In this document: in pieces, positions 13,605-26,300 of the stretch
How positions within the stretch are numbered: the first letter of the stretch is position 1
Layout: each line of letters opens with the position of its first letter
NCBI RefSeq assembly: GCF_050948215.1
Contig: NC_135151.1
Location: 6,178,220-6,242,219, forward strand
Origin: Halictus rubicundus
Lineage: Eukaryota; Arthropoda; Insecta; Hymenoptera; Halictidae
Length of the DNA stretch: 64,000 bases
Direction: 5' to 3'
Made by a program: the position numbers and the translations under genes
The notes under the pieces: model-generated
What the model was told of the DNA's origin: nothing
Seen by the model: the letters and a program-made list of their open reading frames with translations, nothing else
Database searches by the model: none

Positions 13605-16600
13605 AATTCACTGGTATAGTGCAACAACTGTAAGTCTCCAAGCAATGGAACTTTATCGTTTCTAGGTAAAACCTAGAGGCATGCGAGAACGCTAAAATGG
13701 CGGATCGGGACTTGCCAAGAGTTTTATTTGGGAAATAGATGGGTTTTCGAAAATTTTGGGATTCTCGAGAATATTAGGGACTCCTGAGCATACTTGAGTT
13801 TTCGAATGTATCGGGATTTACGAGAATATTGGGGATTACAGAACATATTCAAGAATCCCAAAAATTCTTAGAAATCTCGAAATTTTCGAGAACCCAACTG
13901 GTCTCAACTATCGGATACCCGACATTGGATTTTCTCACACCTCTAGTGAAAACGAATCTTTTTTTTTCAGGATATACACTGCGTGCTAAATATTTTTAAG
14001 AGACCTTTAGAAAGGATTTTAGATCTTCTATTACTTATATCCGCCTTCAACCGAATACGCAGAATCTTTGTGATCAACCCGCAGTACCTGCTGAAATAAT
14101 TGGCAAAACAATCACAATCAATGCTTTTGTGTGAAATTGTCAAGGTGTTTTGGGCTTTCGGCATACGCGTCATTCATATTTTATATGTTACACTGTAAGG
14201 TTAATTTAATTTCTTATCGATGGCAACAATTATTATTTTTTTAAAATGACAAACTTGAACACAATGTTCAACATATCTAGCAAAACTGTGTTTAATGGGT
14301 AAAAAACCGTTTATTTGTTCATTGCAATACAAGTGTTATCAATGTGATCAATTTTACACATTGCAAATGCGATTTTAAAAATATTATTATATAAGTAGTA
14401 GTCAGTTATACTCAGCAAATTATACATTATTCCTACAAGGCAGTGGGAAGTCCAATAATTTCCATATCTTCACTACAGGTATATGATTTATGCGAAAGAA
14501 ATTGCAATAGGTTTACTTGCTACTAATTAATGGAGTAAATAGTTAAAAGTTTTTAACGGATACGATGGAATTTACGACGACGAGAGAGAACATTTTTTCC
14601 GTTATTCAGAGCGATATCGGCGGACGTAAAAGAACTTTTACAATGAAGTCTGTTATTGCCCCTAGACACCGAAGCATTAAAGAAAGTGTTCAATGTGTAT
14701 TACTACACAATATGTAACATGTATTGGTATGTGATAATGTTATTAGATTTCAAACGATTTTATTAATTATACTTATCGGTACCATGAATTTTCCGTTCAT
14801 CCATACTTATTTTTAAATAGGATGAACAATTATGCACTTAATATTACTAGTAGCATCTTCTGCTATTTGATACTTATTGCTAGAAAATTTATGAAAACTG
14901 TTATTTTTCACTTTCATCCTGAATTTGGACATGTTACAAGCGCACTTGTCTCTCATTTTCATAGAAGTAAATTAAGAAAACAAAAGTACCTGGCATTATG
15001 ATTAATAATGGATACAATTTACGATTATACCAGTAAGACAATTCTACAAGACTTGAAATCCAATAGTAGAAAGTAACTCGGAGCTTGACTAATTTTCGTT
15101 AATCACATTTATTGTTTTTCATTATAAATAAATTATAGCATTTCTGCTACGTGAATGGTAATGAACAAACATTAAAAAATTATATCAACCATAGTAGTGT
15201 TATGTTTAGCTACCACTCGAATCTAATGGTACTTGAACATTTTGGAGGAATGTTGGCATATTTTTTCAGTTTAAATGGTACACTACCATTCATCTCAACT
15301 TATGACATTATTTAAGACTTCGTTCAAGCACACGAAAATTTATAGATAAATGACAACAAAAAGAAACAGGGCTTTCTGCGAACATTACTACATACCTGTA
15401 AAGATACAATAGTGATATAATAATAACAATAAGTAAATGTATATTTGAATAGTGACACAAAATACGATACTAGTATATTATATATATACCTACCATATTA
15501 GTTATATAAAAATATTAGTTACATATAAATATTGGCAATATAATATGCTTTCTTAATTCTTGTACAATGAATTAGTGTATTCCATGCATTACACAAGAAA
15601 TTATTTGCAATAAAGACTCTTTTGCAATACATACTTACATTGCTTTCCCACTTAATTTCTTGCAATTGCTGTCATATCACAATAAAATGGTCGAAAAAGA
15701 AGCGCTGTTGAGCAGCGAATTCAAAACTGCTATTTTGAAACATGCTAAAAAAGAAGTTTGTGTTTTTAAAAATAAATCGTTCATTTTCAAAAGATAAATC
15801 CTTCTTCGTTTTATTTGAATTTGATCTTACTATAAAATCGACGAAACACGAATTAAAGTGCGTTTTTATTTAAATGAAGTATTTATATTTGTAGTATTTG
15901 TATTTGTTAATGCTCTTATAGTCATATACAGTGGGAGTAAAAAGTATTCCTACCATTTGGAAACAAGTAACTTGTTTTTTGAATTGGATCAAACGTGTTG
16001 AGTTTTTTTGAGATGTTAGAAGGATTAGTTTGCTAACGTTTAAATAATTTTTTTAGAAAATTGCTATTGCCCCGAACAGTCGGGCTAGAATTTTTCTTCC
16101 ACGCGTTCGCGAAGGGTTGAACAAGACCTGACCCCAGAGTTACAGGTTTACGATCCTACCGATGCTTTTATCTTGAAAACTATCAAGAAACCGGGGCTGA
16201 AATTTCGCACGCATCATCACGAACTTGTGTGCTATCAGTGTACCAACGCATGTACTCTAATCATGCAGTCTAATCATAAACTTGCGATTCGAACGAGATT
16301 TAAAATAAAGTGATGGCCGCACAACTTCCGCTTCCATCATGGCAGCACTTCCGGCAGTCAGTTCTCAAGTTTGCCGAGAACCTGGCGCGACGTACAAATT
16401 CTGAAGTAGAAATTCGAAATCGTCAATCTTTATGCAGCTGCAAATCGATGCCAGTGGATGCAATGTCGGGTGGGTATAAAGGTGAGCGGTAGGGTTAGAT
16501 ACGGGGGGAAAGAGGCAGAGAAAAGGTAAAGGTTAGAAGAGGTTATGAACTCTAACCCACGGATAGTTGACGAAGCCTAGTTGTTTGGTACGAACTGTCC

Positions 16601-19600
16601 AAATGACGTGTAGTCGGGCCAGACGTCGTTATTAATTGTAAAGGTAAGTTTGCCTAACCATTACTTGTTTACCTTTGTTTAGTTCTCTCGTAACCCTTCC
16701 ACCGATAACGATACACCAAGTCTCGGACGATGGCTCGCCCACGTCGTACCAATTTATATATATACATCTTACTATGTTACAATACACTAATTGCTCGTGC
16801 ATTCCACGTTTCCGAATCATCGGTAAATGAACGATCCGATTTTATTAATTGCGTTTCTGCGATCATGTTATTTTGACATTACCATTGTGCAACATTGCTT
16901 TCCGTCGATAATCAAGTCACTTTGTTGCAGACTTTTATTTCGTTTCTTTACAGGTAAATCTTCTATTTACCTCGGGTGTTTTGTTTGATATAATTAGAAT
17001 TTATTATTGAATGTTTTCGGGAGTATTCTGGTCTTATGGTCGCGCAAAACATGGAATATTTTGTAATGTACGAAAGAATCGCTATTCCTTATCTTTGCAA
17101 ACAAAAGCGGTGACGTCATTGCAACTTCTTGAAAACTAAGACGTATAAAATATAAAATGAAGTAAGTACAATCAGCGCAGAAAAATAAAAGAAAGAACGA
17201 TGCACAATTAGTAATGCAGTTTAACGCGGCGAGTAGGATTACAACGTTAAATCTGTGTCGATGCGGTGATCGAGTAGGTAGGAGGTAACCTTCGGACCCA
17301 CAAGCGACCTTTACCTGCGAAGTCCGGTCGTATAGAAATAATTACTCTCAAGTGACTATTCTTCTTCGCTGAAGCCGTTCCAAGAAGTCTCTAGGTGACT
17401 CGGAATGACCACTCAAAAGGTTATACGGCTATGTAGTATTTTTAAAAGCCAGTCATTTTAGCCGACGAAAATAAGCAATTATCTCCGACATAAATGTTAA
17501 AAAGAAACGAAGCCCCAGTCGCTTAAAATTAACAAATATTCTGAAAATCGTCGTTCAATTTTTACAAACAATTTCCAATTGTATAAAAGATTTTACACTT
17601 ACATTTTACATTTAACGAAATTAAATTCTGTTCTTCTGTTAACAATATCGATATATTCAAGCACAGTAGAATCCCACATAACGCGATGAAAAAATATTGT
17701 TTAAAAAGTCTGTATACTTATGTTGTGTGGCAATAAATGTACAGTCTTTCCCAACACTTTTTTGTATATTTGTTGTGCATGTATTGTCACACAAAATACA
17801 GACATGCAGTCATTTTAAATAGTTCTTGAATTACGTTGTACGGGAGACTATCGTAGATACAAATTTTAATTTTTTTTCGTAAGAAGTTATTAGAGAAGTT
17901 CTAATAACAAAGTTCTAATTATTAAAGAAAATTGTCCGGGATAATTTAATTTTAACGAGCAGCCTTGGCGACCGATTCTGAAACGCTCAGTTCCAAGTTC
18001 TAGCAGTATAAATTTTCTTTTTTTCCCTGAAACGTTATTAGAGACAAAGAAATTCGAATCGTGGAAGAAAATTGTCCGGGTTCATTTAATTTGAACAAGC
18101 AGCATTAGCGACCGATGCCACGGGTAGCGTTCCGAGGAGTTTTACCTGTTGCTAGAACCGCTAACAAGCGCGTCGAGGCAAAAGGATTTGAGCGAGCGTG
18201 ACGTCGCTGTGCGAGGTGCGCCTAAAAGCGCGTATCTACATTTTTGCAATGAACAGTTCGTGTTTGACCTATTCTCGATCGACGCGGCGACCTCGAGGCT
18301 CAACCGATAAGTCATCAGGCGGGCGTGTATTACGTGACATAACCTGTAACGCTCGTCGAGAGGCCACACTATGCGGTCTTCCACGGCGAATGCTCCCGCT
18401 CAGGTAGAAAAGCAGGCAAGCGGGGCGAGAATGCACCTGGCTAGTGTGTCTTGGCGGTACACAAGAGAGTGACCTGCCAACCTGCCAGTACTGCGAACGG
18501 TCTGGCTGCGTTCACCTGCGCAAGGTTGCCTTTAAACTTCGACGTGGTGTTTTCGTGTACGACCGCGCTTCGGGACGGCCCCAGTCGAAAGAGATATCTC
18601 GTACGGTCGTAAAACCGTCCTATACACCTCCAGAAATTACGCCCGTTAGTTTTTGACTCGGGGAAGAAAAAATTAGAATACATTCGTTTCCTTGTGATCG
18701 CGAATAGATAGATTTCCCCGCGTATTACCGCGTGGCTGGCTACGTTATATTTTCAGAACTGTGCGTGACCTGTGAGAGCGCCACCGCCGACACACGCAAA
18801 TGCGGTGATACAGGTCGACCCAACAGGTAGTGTATTGTGCGTACCCGTCCTCGAACTTTAACGTAAGGAGACTCGGTCGCGTGTTTTTGCTAAGGTCGAT
18901 AAAAACAAAACCGTTTGTTCGAATATGTTTAACGACGCGAGGATCGGCTGGCCGACGAATTCGTCGGAAAATCCCGAACTTGACGCGACGGACTCGGGTT
19001 GACCTTTCTCGTTAACGTAACCGTATTTTGAATTTTCTCGTTCAGGAATTCCTCTTACGGCCGCACGAAATTCCACGCGAATGATCCCCAGCGCGACGAG
19101 ACACGGTAATATTTAACGGTGACACGTGTCTAAACGGGTCAATGGCTCGAGTTTGAAAAAAAAAGAGGACCGTGGAAAGAACAGGTGTTAAGTTACTGTC
19201 GTGAGATTCTTGCGAGCGAGCGAAAAAAAAAATGACGTTGAATCTCAAGCGTGACACTTCCGCGTGGATCAGATACGTCTGGCCAGTATCGATCATGCTA
19301 CGAATATAGAAGATAAAGCCGGGAATATTCATACTGAACGTTTCGTGAACATAGAAGCGAAGTCGGAAGTCGAATAAGAAGAAATTCGTGTGTACCGATA
19401 TAATATGTACCGCTCTGTCTGTTCGAAAGCGGACATGCTTCCCGAGTTGAAAGTTTATCGTCGTGATTAGAAAGGGTGAAAGAGAACGTTCCCTGTAATA
19501 CGATGTAACGAGCGCGAGGTCTAAGAATGCGAACTATTTCAGTACAACGGTACAGGCACCGTTTTCTCGTGTTACTGCACTGCGACAGTGCGGTGACGAA

Positions 19601-20447
19601 GTCGGATCACGAGTGTATGGAAATGGACCATTCGCTCTATGACAGCCACCACAGAGTAGCGTGGCCGTGGTATCGGCATGCGCCTAACCACGTAGCAACC
19701 TACGAATCGAACGTCTCGGGGTCCATCTCTTTCACTTCTTAAAATGGTAGGGGGGAAAAGGGTTACGACGGGTAGGGGCGCCCGGCAAATGCTCCAGTTT
19801 TCATTTTTACACCGGCCCCCGATGCTTAGGCCTAAACGATACACTCTGTTTGCCTAGACGCCGACTGTACGCGATCACGACTTAACCGATTACAACGCGA
19901 TGCCCCGCTATCCGAATGTTAGGTAACCCCTCGGTAAAAATCCTTCACCACGACCGACCCAAGAGAATTGTTTAACCTCTTTGTCCCCTAAACAGCAGAA
20001 TGGTTTCCGACTCATTGTATGTCTACATTTACATTAACGTATAGGATAGAATTTGATTTTAATTTAAAAGAAACGAATAGCGTTCGTGTTTAATAGATTC
20101 CGGTTTGAACGTTCGTCATCAGACTGACTCGGCGTTAGGGGTTAATAAATATTTAGTGGATTGCGCTTGCAAGATAATTTCCGATAGTAACGTATACGTA
20201 GAGGAATGTTTTAGAGATAAATTTTTCCTCGTTGAATTTTCTTCTAATGTTACTTACGGAGTTTTATCGGCACACTTGTCCGCGTCTTTGCGTCATTAGC
20301 CGACAGGAGGACACTGATTGTTTAGGTAGAGTACGTAACTCGTGGAACCGTGGCGTCAGCGTAGAAATATTTTTTTTTTTTCGAGGTGTGGGTAATTTCA
20401 AGAGTCTTAAGAAATGGCAATGGCATGGCAATTGGTTTGTTTTTCAG
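13605..20447. other. Long intergenic region between LC3 and HR78
   Basis: The first 2.5 kb is AT-rich and would include the LC3 3' UTR. Imperfect inverted GGGTTTTCGAAAATTT-type motifs at about 13739-13899 suggest a small decayed element. A TACAGTGGGAGTAAAAAGTA terminus near 15926 resembles a Tc1/mariner end without a partner. From 16.3 to 16.5 kb a GC-rich patch has repeated CTTCCG motifs and a possible donor (see findings). From 18.1 to 19.9 kb the DNA is CpG-richer and is the likely promoter/5' UTR zone of HR78. No conserved protein was recognised. Confidence 0.5.
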
Positions 20448-21047
20448 AGAGACATGGACAGGGATCGTAGGGAACAGCGCGATCACGATAATTTAAATGA
20501 GAACGAGACAGACCGAAAAGTAGGAATGGATTTTCGTAACTTGCCCCATCACCGTGGCGTGGATCATGCGGCTGACGCTGATGCGGAGGTGTTTTCCAGC
20601 TTCAATATCTTTTATTTAGAAAAATACAGAAATGATTGTTCTTTTATATAAAAGATTGAATGGAATATTTTAACTTTTTATTTTATTGCAGCGGGAGATG
20701 GACGTTGATCAAAACGATCGCGTTGAGAATCTTCACGATGATAAGATAGACCAAAATATTGGGAGGAATTTTCATAATTTAGCCCACCATCCCGCCATGG
20801 TACGTTTTAAATATTTTGTTTAATTAGGAATAGAATTTTACAATTTTTTTTAACGATTAGTAGTTTCTAAATTATCTATTGTATTTTTTAGAGGGATGTG
20901 GAGAGGGATCAGAACAATCACGTGGACAACGTGCACGACGAGAAGGTGGATCACAAAATTGGGAGAGATTTTCGTAATTTAGGACCTCATGCAGGAATGG
21001 TTCATCTGCACTCTGGAATTGAGCATTTAAATAATGTTGACGTAGAG
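20448..21047 (+). repeat. Three tandem homologous exons in the HR78 N-terminal region
   Basis: Exons at 20448-20588 (47 codons), 20692-20799 (36 codons) and 20892-21047 (52 codons) each begin R-(D/E)-(M/V)-(D/E) just after a splice acceptor, and each contains a (I/V)G-(R/M)-(D/N)F-(R/H)NL block. Exons two and three match at 18 of 36 aligned residues. All are phase 0 at both ends, so any one can be skipped without a frame change. The sequence is rich in Asp, Asn, His and Arg and matches no domain that I know. Confidence 0.85.
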
Positions 21048-23322
21048 GTAAGACCTTTACTTATCCATTCTCATTTACTTTTCTTGCATTTCTTAACCTT
21101 TCGCTTCCTACTTTTTCAGGTAAAACTAGCAAGAGATGTCCGTGGCTCGTTAGGCCTGGGATTGTCACTAGAATTATGTGTAGTTTGTGGCGATAGAGCT
21201 AGTGGAAGACATTACGGAGCAATAAGTTGCGAAGGTTGCAAGGGTTTCTTTAAGCGTAGTATTCGAAAGCAGCTGGGTTATCAATGCAGAGGTAGCAAGA
21301 GTTGCGAAGTTACCAAGCACCATAGAAATCGGTGTCAGTATTGTAGACTGCAGAAATGCCTCGCCATGGGCATGAGAAGTGACTGTGAGTCTTTCATGTT
21401 TCTCAGGAATTTCCGTCAGTAATCGATAAAATAAAGAGAAGAGAAAATGAATTTTTAAGATAAATTCTTTACAGCCGTTCAACACGAGAGGAAGCCAGTA
21501 TTGGGGGAGTCCGCGGGAACAAAAGTAGGAAATCGGAGTCCCAGAGTTAAACCAGAGCCACAACAACCGGTATCCGAAGCACCTCCAACCTGGGAACAAC
21601 CGGAAAGTCCTAGTATGGAAGACCAAAGTAGCGATAGCGATCTTAGCGATGCTTTAACGTTAGCGAGAGAACGTTTACTTATCTCGCATGCTTTGGATAG
21701 CATGGCGAAACTCATCGGAGACGTGAGTTTCATTCTTTTACGTAAACCGCATTGATATTTTACACGTTGTTGCACGAATGTATGATTTTTCAGAGTGTTA
21801 ATGGTTCGAGTGAACCCGAAGAGGAATGGACAGGACAATTAATATCCGAAAGGCATACGCTTTTCGAGTTAAGAGCACCTAGTCCAGCGCCTGCATATTT
21901 ATCAATACATTATATTTGCGAGAGTGCGGCGAGATTACTTTTCTTGTCTGTTCATTGGGCAAGAGGAATTCCTGCATTTCAAGCATTACCGTGAGTAATC
22001 GGACAATGCGCGTGTCCCAAGCGAAACCACTAGATTTGAATGTTAAACTCAACGATAATGTACATTTGTAGATCTGAAGTTCAAACAACGTTGGTACGCA
22101 GTTCCTGGGGGCAGCTCTTCACGTTAGGCCTTGCACAATGCGCGTACACTCTTTCACTTCCTAGTATTCTAACATCAATAATCAATCATTTACAAGCTAG
22201 CATCACGCAGGAAAAAATCACCGCTAGCAAAGTGAAGTCCGTTACCGAACATATATGCAGACTGCAAGAATGTGTTAGCTCGCTTCATAAATTACAAGTG
22301 GATTCTGTTGAATATGCATACCTTAAGGCGTTAACTCTATTTAGTGCTGGTAAGTGAAAGAAAGACGATGGTTGACTGATTCAGGAGAATACCCTGTAAC
22401 CCAAAAATGTACTTCCTTGAAAGGGAATTGTGATCAGAGATGGGATCAAGTTCAATATGTATTCATGCATGCAAATCAATTTCAATAATCAAGTTTCGTT
22501 TCACGGACTCCGATTGCTACTCAAAAACAAAAAAGTTTCAATGAGCATACTTACTATGTAGTCATTTTATACAAGCTGGTTTTGAACTATAGAATGAGTA
22601 CCTGCAGGTTCGAATCTAATTGGCTAGAGTTGAGCATACCTGAAAGTACCGCTTACGTTTCTGAAAATATGTACAAAATCTCGTCTGGGTTTGAGTCTAC
22701 TTGAAGTATTGTTTTCCTTCTTTGAAGTACAGTGATTTCTCTATATATGTCGACAATGCCTGTAGGCTTGTCGCCTCGCGGGGTATACCCCGTGAGGGGC
22801 CGCGAAGCTCGAGAGGTCTCGGACGCTGAGGAGTGTAAACATAACACGATCGGGTATGCATATAGTGTTGTTGACATGTATCGAGAATTCACTGTACTGA
22901 TACTGAAACATTCGAAACTGTCCAGCTAGATTCCCACCTGCTTGTAATATTGTAGTTGATCCCATCTCTAATTGTGATTCCTGAGGTCAATTGAAGTAAC
23001 TTTTTGGGGTACCCTGTAGACAGGGTAATACTATATGAAGAAATAACTGTTTACTTTTCCAGATAATATCTTAGCCGGCGTTTGGCGCAAGAAGGTCGAA
23101 GTTTTACAAGAAGCTGCCTGGACGGAATTGCAACAACGCGTGGGATCTGACCGGTTACCTCGCCTTCTTCTAAGGCTTGCGCCACTGCGCTCGATAAACC
23201 CTAGGGTTTTGGAGGACTTGTTTTTCGCCGGTCTAATCGGTAGAGTAAGCGTAGCTAGTGTAGTGCCTTATATTCTTACGATGCACGATTACAAAACTGA
23301 ACCGGAGAGTCACATGGGGTGA
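20454..23322 (+). CDS. Hr78: Nuclear receptor HR78, NR2C family (TR2/TR4 orthologue)
   Basis: This is a DNA-binding transcription factor of the NR2C group. Exons: 20454-20588, 20692-20799, 20892-21047, 21120-21384, 21475-21722, 21794-21990, 22072-22349, 23063-23322, all with GT-AG junctions, giving 548 residues. Residues 1-133 come from three related phase-0 exons. The two-finger C4 DNA-binding domain starts at C153 ([20 protein letters not shown]) with P-box CEGCKG, then [20 protein letters not shown] and SVQHERKP. A Ser/Pro/acidic hinge leads to the ligand-binding domain from about residue 340 ([50 protein letters not shown]). No canonical AF-2 core is visible after PYIL, as in TR4. The start is uncertain: the ATG at 20454 lies two codons into an exon, and those two codons (Arg-Asp) match the third repeat exon, so an upstream coding exon is possible. 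Confidence 0.93.
22435..22970. mobile_element. hAT-like element nested in the HR78 intron element
   Basis: The ends are CAGAGATGGGATCA and its reverse complement TGATCCCATCTCT(A). The flanking 8-mers are identical (ATTGTGAT at 22427-22434 and 22971-22978), a hAT-type target duplication. Without it the interrupted host element reads through. It is 536 bp with no transposase frame and is itself interrupted at 22728-22896. Confidence 0.8.
22728..22896. mobile_element. Innermost TA-flanked MITE of the nest
   Basis: This 169-bp element has inverted ends TACAGTGATTTCTC and GAGAATTCACTGTA, the similarity running about 29 bp inward to the GTCGACAA/TTGTTGAC pair. TA at each end fits a Tc1/mariner-type target. 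Its core contains the near-palindrome CCTCGCGGGGTATACCCCGT and is GC-rich, unlike the host intron. Confidence 0.75.
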
Positions 23323-26300
23323 CAATTACTATCTGTGCAATGTAAGTCGTGACCTAACAAAGTGATATATACGTTAGTGCTGAATGCCTTAAATATTTTT
23401 ATACGCTGAGGAACAGAGAAAGAGAAACTGGACACGAAGCGACGTTGACATTTATTTTTTTTTTCGTGAAAAGAACTGCACGCCTCATTTCAGAGAAAGG
23501 TGTCGAAACTCAGGGTAGTATTTTAACTTGTTAATCAGATATAACGTCTAGTTTACGATATTCTGATGTTTGAACATTTTCTTTTCTTTTTTTTTATTTA
23601 TTGTAAATTCACTGCCTGATGTACAAAACTTTCCACGCTGCACAAAGACCTTTTATCGGCGAAAACATGTTGCTATTGATAAGGTAAATATTTGTTATTG
23701 AAAGCGACTTAATATCATTGCCCCTGCTATATATTTATACTCCATTTAAATTGTAGCAGTATTATAAATAATAGGAGTAAAGTAACGATTAAGTTTAGCA
23801 CGGTAATATGAAAACAAAACATTATTTTGTTTGAAATGTCGTGAGAAAATACACTTATCTCGGGAAAGTTTTGTATTGGCATATAGTTGAAAACGAATAG
23901 ATGGGGCAATATGACTGTACTTGTAATTTATTAAAAAAGTGTAAAAGAGTTGCCTTTAACTGAATTAGTAACTTTGGTCTAATTAAAGTTTCTTATGCGA
24001 AACGTATAATTATTTTTTTTTTTAAATTATTAAAAAGATTGAGTCTTTTTCTTTGCCGATTTCCGAGATTATCAAACAAATTAAACAGTAAAAAAGAAAT
24101 CAAATTGTTTGTAGATTGGAATTTTTCGAAAGAATCAAAACGTTAGTAATATGATTTCTTTGTGAATACTGAACGCTACATTTCCGTCCGCCAAGAGAAA
24201 TAACAAAATATACTTTATTTTTTATTACATTATGTAAAAATTAGAATCGTTATTTCGAGGAAAGAGAAAAAGATAACAAGTATATAAGTATTAGTACAAA
24301 AGAATCGCATATTTCTTCAATTTTGTTAAAAGTGAAGTGAAATATGCACGTGTTTTACTTATTTTTCTTAGAACATGATCATAACGCTGAATATGTTTCT
24401 AGACTGTGTTTTCGTTATGTATTAAGGGAGAATGACATGCATTGTTATGCGTTTCGTTTAAAAAAAATAAATAAAATGTGCAATAATAAAACAAAATTCG
24501 TGCAAAATTGAATGCAGAAAATAGCCTTATTTTAATAAAAGAAAAACGATTATGGTCCAACGCTATCAACTGAATCGTGATACAACACGGATTATATTTA
24601 TTACGCAATCAAGTATTATTTACTTCCTCCTAAAAGGACAATAAAGGTATATTTTTATGGAACCAGGAATACTTATCGAGTTATGAAACAAACAAATAAT
24701 TATTGTATATGCGTTTACTTCAATCAATGTACATTTTATATCGTATTGTTAACAACAATTGTATACATTTAATTATTATTCAATGAAGATAGCTAGAGAT
24801 GAAGAAGTAGTGAAGGATAGGATTAGTATTTGTAGGATAAGAAACAATAATCTTATGTATTTAATATTATTAATAATGTTTAGAGCATTGATATTTTTGC
24901 AAGATACGTTGAGCAGAGTCGTTAAATATTGTTAAACTATTCAGAATTGTTAATGTTCATAGAAACTGTTCAGCTGGTTATCATCCATATCTTGATAATT
25001 CATAAGCTTGTACTATACTTCTAGCAATGTTCTATATCTAGTTAAATTTAAGCATCCTTTTTAATTCGATAATCCAAAGATTAAACAACAATACACTTTT
25101 TTTACAGATACCCATTGTAAATTATACTTATTAACTAAATTCTGATTTAATTCATAGGGAATACAACTAGCACGTAACAATTGTATTTTCAGTTATGAGT
25201 AAGAGACAATTGTTTTCTTAAAAAAAAAAAAACAGCACCGCGGTGCACGATAATTTTCTTGCATCTTCATACGTGATATTTACTTTACTACATTTGTACT
25301 TCACAACAAAGAGACCTTTATTAAACATTACGGTATACAATGTTCCACACAACAAATGAAGAAAATTACCTATGCGAAAGTTGGTAAATTGAATGTGATA
25401 CAATAATTTTTGTGTGTGAAATACTTAACGGACAATACAATTAGGACAGATTCGACCTGTTTAGGAAAGAGAACTGTATGTAAATATAAGACCTGTGCCT
25501 GTATGAAAAACAGAGAGAGAGAGAGGGAGAGAGGAATATTTATATGAAATATATAGTAGTTTTGTAATTATGTAAGTTGAACAAAATGCAAGAGACCTGA
25601 AGTTTGTTGCACCTTCGGTTTTATTATATCATCGAGTTCTGTATATACGTACATGTTAATTGTGCTATAACTTGAAATAACGCATAAATTGAAACTAAGA
25701 AAAAAAAATCAATAAATAACGATTAGTTCGTAAAATCGTTTCCGATTTTCTCCGATGATCATTGGATTATGAGGAATTAACTAAAAGTTTTATGAAACGC
25801 AATTATATAGGAGGACGTTACACGAGCCATGCTAAAATTATATTGCAATCATTTTATTTAATGACGATTCAACCCCAAATGACAAATACTGACATAGAGC
25901 AAATGTGCCTTATTTCTGCCCCTATCTACTTGTCAGCCTTTCTGAAAATAAATTGCATAAAAATAAGAGATATCTACTAACAAACACCTACACGTTTGAA
26001 TGAGAACAATGGTTAGCCTATTTAGAAAAAGTCTATTAATAATAACAATGCTTAAGGTGGCTGACTGCTGGCCTTTACAATAAACCTACCAAGTACTAAA
26101 AGTAACTCACATATATCGTTACATAAAAATGATAAAATTAAATTTATTTAGAGCTTCACAATTTTAACCATCTGTCTGCAACCTTATTTTTATCGACGCT
26201 GTCTCCATACTGGGTCGTTTATGTTCACGATTAATTTTTTTACTTTTCTGAGTTTGAAAAAAAAAAATGTAAACAAGCTCTGGAATACGTATTGAAGTCC

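Larger units (their letters stand above)
22391..23019. mobile_element. Outer element of a triple-nested insertion (GGGTGTCCC family)
   Basis: The left arm, from about 22391, reads ACCCTGTAACCCAAAAATGT and then ACTTCCTTGAAAGGG; the right arm ends TTTTTGGGGTACCCTGTA. These are diverged inverted termini of the family also found at 28441, 30701 and 58630. The copy is split by the hAT-like insertion at 22435-22970. It accounts for most of the 713-bp length of the last HR78 intron, whose other introns are 71-103 bp. Confidence 0.65.

Noticed and set aside
19527..19742. Frame with MEMDHSLYDSHHRV as an extra N-terminal exon of HR78
   Set aside because: It vaguely resembles the repeat exons, but no good donor in a phase compatible with the next exon was found.
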